A stretch of 55,529 nt of DNA from Candidatus Melainabacteria bacterium (GTDB taxonomy: Bacteria > Cyanobacteriota > Vampirovibrionia > 2-02-FULL-35-15): positions 1-55,529 of the forward strand of contig JACQBQ010000021.1 in NCBI GenBank assembly GCA_016201905.1, given 5' to 3'. Below are positions 54,626-55,529 of the stretch, piece by piece. Position numbers and translations under genes: made by a program. The notes under the pieces are model-generated. The model ran no database searches, had not been told where the DNA came from, and saw only the letters and a program-made list of their open reading frames with translations. The first letter of the stretch is position 1, and each line of letters starts with the position of its first letter.

Positions 54626-54907
54626 TTATCTTCTCTTTTCAAATCCTGCTTGCCATAACTTTGGATCTGGTTCATATACTGTAATTATAATCGCTTTTTT
54701 AGTTTTATTGTCAATAGCAACTACTATGTGTAGTGATTTTTCATTAATAAAACCGGAAATGAGATAACTTGGAAATGGTTTATCATCCAAATATTGTTCA
54801 ATAATTTTTCCATTTTTCATTACCTCTTTAACATCTACTGTTGTTATTCCACGTTCATACATTCTTTGAACAGCATGTAACCTAAAGTCTATAGATGAAA
54901 AATCCAT
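54626..54907 (-). CDS. DUF4258 protein, likely toxin of a TA pair
   Basis: A 93-residue protein with the DUF4258 pattern: RLHAVQRMYERGITTVDVKEVMKNGKIIEQY and a C-terminal IVVAIDNKTKKAIIITVYEPD strand region. The fold is RelE/MqsR-like. With the YgiT-type zinc protein directly downstream, it is probably an mRNA interferase toxin, but this is inferred from pairing. Confidence 0.8.
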   Translation of the reverse strand: MDFSSIDFRLHAVQRMYERGITTVDVKEVMKNGKIIEQYLDDKPFPSYLISGFINEKSLHIVVAIDNKTKKAIIITVYEPDPKLWQAGFEKRR

Positions 54908-55002
54908 AAACTTTATTATAGCTATTGTTTCTAGAGTTAGGTTAGAACCAAAAGATGCTTATAAATATTGTGGTTTGAACACTTTGTTTTAAAACTCGGG
55001 TG

Positions 55003-55072
55003 GAATCGTGTACTTAGTACGACAAAAAACCATAAAGGACAGATTTATATTACTGAGCTGGCTTTAGCTGCT
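55003..55072. repeat. Second copy of the short sequence at 48659-48752
   Basis: See the partner copy. This one lies in the spacer upstream of the DUF4258 toxin (54908-55182), which otherwise holds no gene I can support. Confidence 0.35.
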
Positions 55073-55182
55073 TAAAAAGTTACCCTACAGCACTACTCAC
55101 TGTATCTCACAGGGGCAGATTCGCTTTATCATTGTTGTACTAAATAAGATTCTTTTTGTTATTTAGTGTAAAATAGCTAACT

Positions 55183-55455
55183 ATGACAAACAAAGTTTTA
55201 CCTGTAGGTATATTCAGGCAGTTACTTAAGCCGGACTTTACCAGACTACAACCACAAGAATTACTGGAGGTACGCAAGAGTCTTGCAGGATATGATGAAT
55301 TTAGTGTTACAAGACATAATGATCCCCTAACATTACAACATCTTCTTAGCACTCAATTCTATAATTGGCTACCAGTAGATACTGTAAAAAGTAAACAACC
55401 CTCAACTAAAAGTTGGGGGCTTTGGAACACGCTCGCACTGAAGTGCTTGCGTTAA
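55183..55455 (+). CDS. Small protein of uncertain reality (90 aa)
   Basis: The first 65 residues (MTNKVLPVGIFRQLLKPD, QPQELLEVRKSLAGYDEFSV) could be a small soluble protein. The last 25 codons run through the hairpin at 55399-55419 and a second palindrome, so the true gene may end earlier or be a remnant. No domain recognised. Confidence 0.35.
   Translation: MTNKVLPVGIFRQLLKPDFTRLQPQELLEVRKSLAGYDEFSVTRHNDPLTLQHLLSTQFYNWLPVDTVKSKQPSTKSWGLWNTLALKCLR
55399..55419 (+). terminator. Hairpin, terminator or IS200/IS605-type end
   Basis: CCCTCAACT pairs with AGTTGGGGG (one G-T pair) around AAA. It is followed by GCTTTGG and a second palindrome (GCAC-TGAA-GTGC with flanks ACGC/GCGT, 55428-55455). A hairpin plus GGCTTTGG layout is also seen at right ends of IS200/IS605 elements. 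No transposase is seen in the window. Confidence 0.4.
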
Positions 55456-55529
55456 TCCTCCTCAACCGTTATATCCCCATCTATACTTTCTCCCTCTTGA
55501 CCTTTAATATATTCCTGTATCATTTCATC
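55452..55529 (-). CDS. C-terminal end of a gene cut by the window edge
   Basis: Read on the minus strand, an open frame of 25 codons ends in TAA at 55452 and runs to the edge: DEMIQEYIKGQEGESIDGD and a final acidic ITVEED. It is acidic and gene-like, but too short to identify. Confidence 0.45.
   Translation of the reverse strand, partial: DEMIQEYIKGQEGESIDGDITVEED

Overview
The window is AT-rich and densely packed, and it uses the standard genetic code. It looks like the chromosome of a flagellated bacterium with an LPS outer membrane: it carries LpxI of lipid A synthesis, a flagellar rod/MS-ring operon, lipoproteins and a di-heme cytochrome c peroxidase. No rRNA, tRNA, complete transposon, prophage or CRISPR array was seen. 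The mix of ordinary metabolic genes with many large unrecognised proteins fits an uncultured lineage such as non-photosynthetic relatives of Cyanobacteria (Vampirovibrionia/Melainabacteria), but no marker here proves that.

Layout. Positions 1-11 kb hold housekeeping and envelope genes: recO, mtnA, a class A beta-lactamase-fold protein, a HAD phosphatase, a MerR-like coiled-coil protein, an M23 peptidase, two small lipoproteins, a SirB1-like protein and purL. From 11 to 24 kb nearly everything is on the minus strand. This includes a flagellar operon in the order flgF, flgG, Gly-rich protein, flgB, flgC, lytic transglycosylase, fliE, fliF, a short protein in the fliG slot, fliH. Upstream of it lie lpxI, a membrane protein with HEXXH, and a cytochrome c peroxidase. 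From 24 to 35 kb come a thermonuclease-like protein, aspartate kinase, a PEPCK/HPr-kinase-like P-loop protein, leuA, a folate/PABA operon (folB-pabB-pabC) and a DMT transporter. From 33 to 47 kb there is an accessory block of large unrecognised proteins: one with a 186-aa tandem duplication, one with about 26 copies of a roughly 30-aa repeat, a dockerin-like protein, an M32 carboxypeptidase and a frameshifted P450-like gene. From 47 to 55 kb there are two toxin-antitoxin-like pairs, an FtsH-like AAA protein with a damaged zinc motif, PPK2 and a long acyl-CoA dehydrogenase.

The most striking observation is a family of palindromic elements of about 100-135 bp inserted inside four conserved genes: mtnA, purL, the thermonuclease-like gene and pabB. 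Each insertion keeps the host frame open. All four enter in the same frame, reading V-I/V-A or V-I-V, and two encode the same 15-residue peptide. This behaves like the Rickettsia palindromic elements, although the sequence family appears different and no intergenic copy was recognised in this window.

Other anomalies are an FtsH homologue whose HEXXH motif is stretched to HEPAGH, a secreted acidic protein whose signal peptide is out of frame with its body at a G6 tract, a P450-like gene split at a T5 tract, and an unassigned structured RNA candidate upstream of a small cysteine-rich secreted protein.
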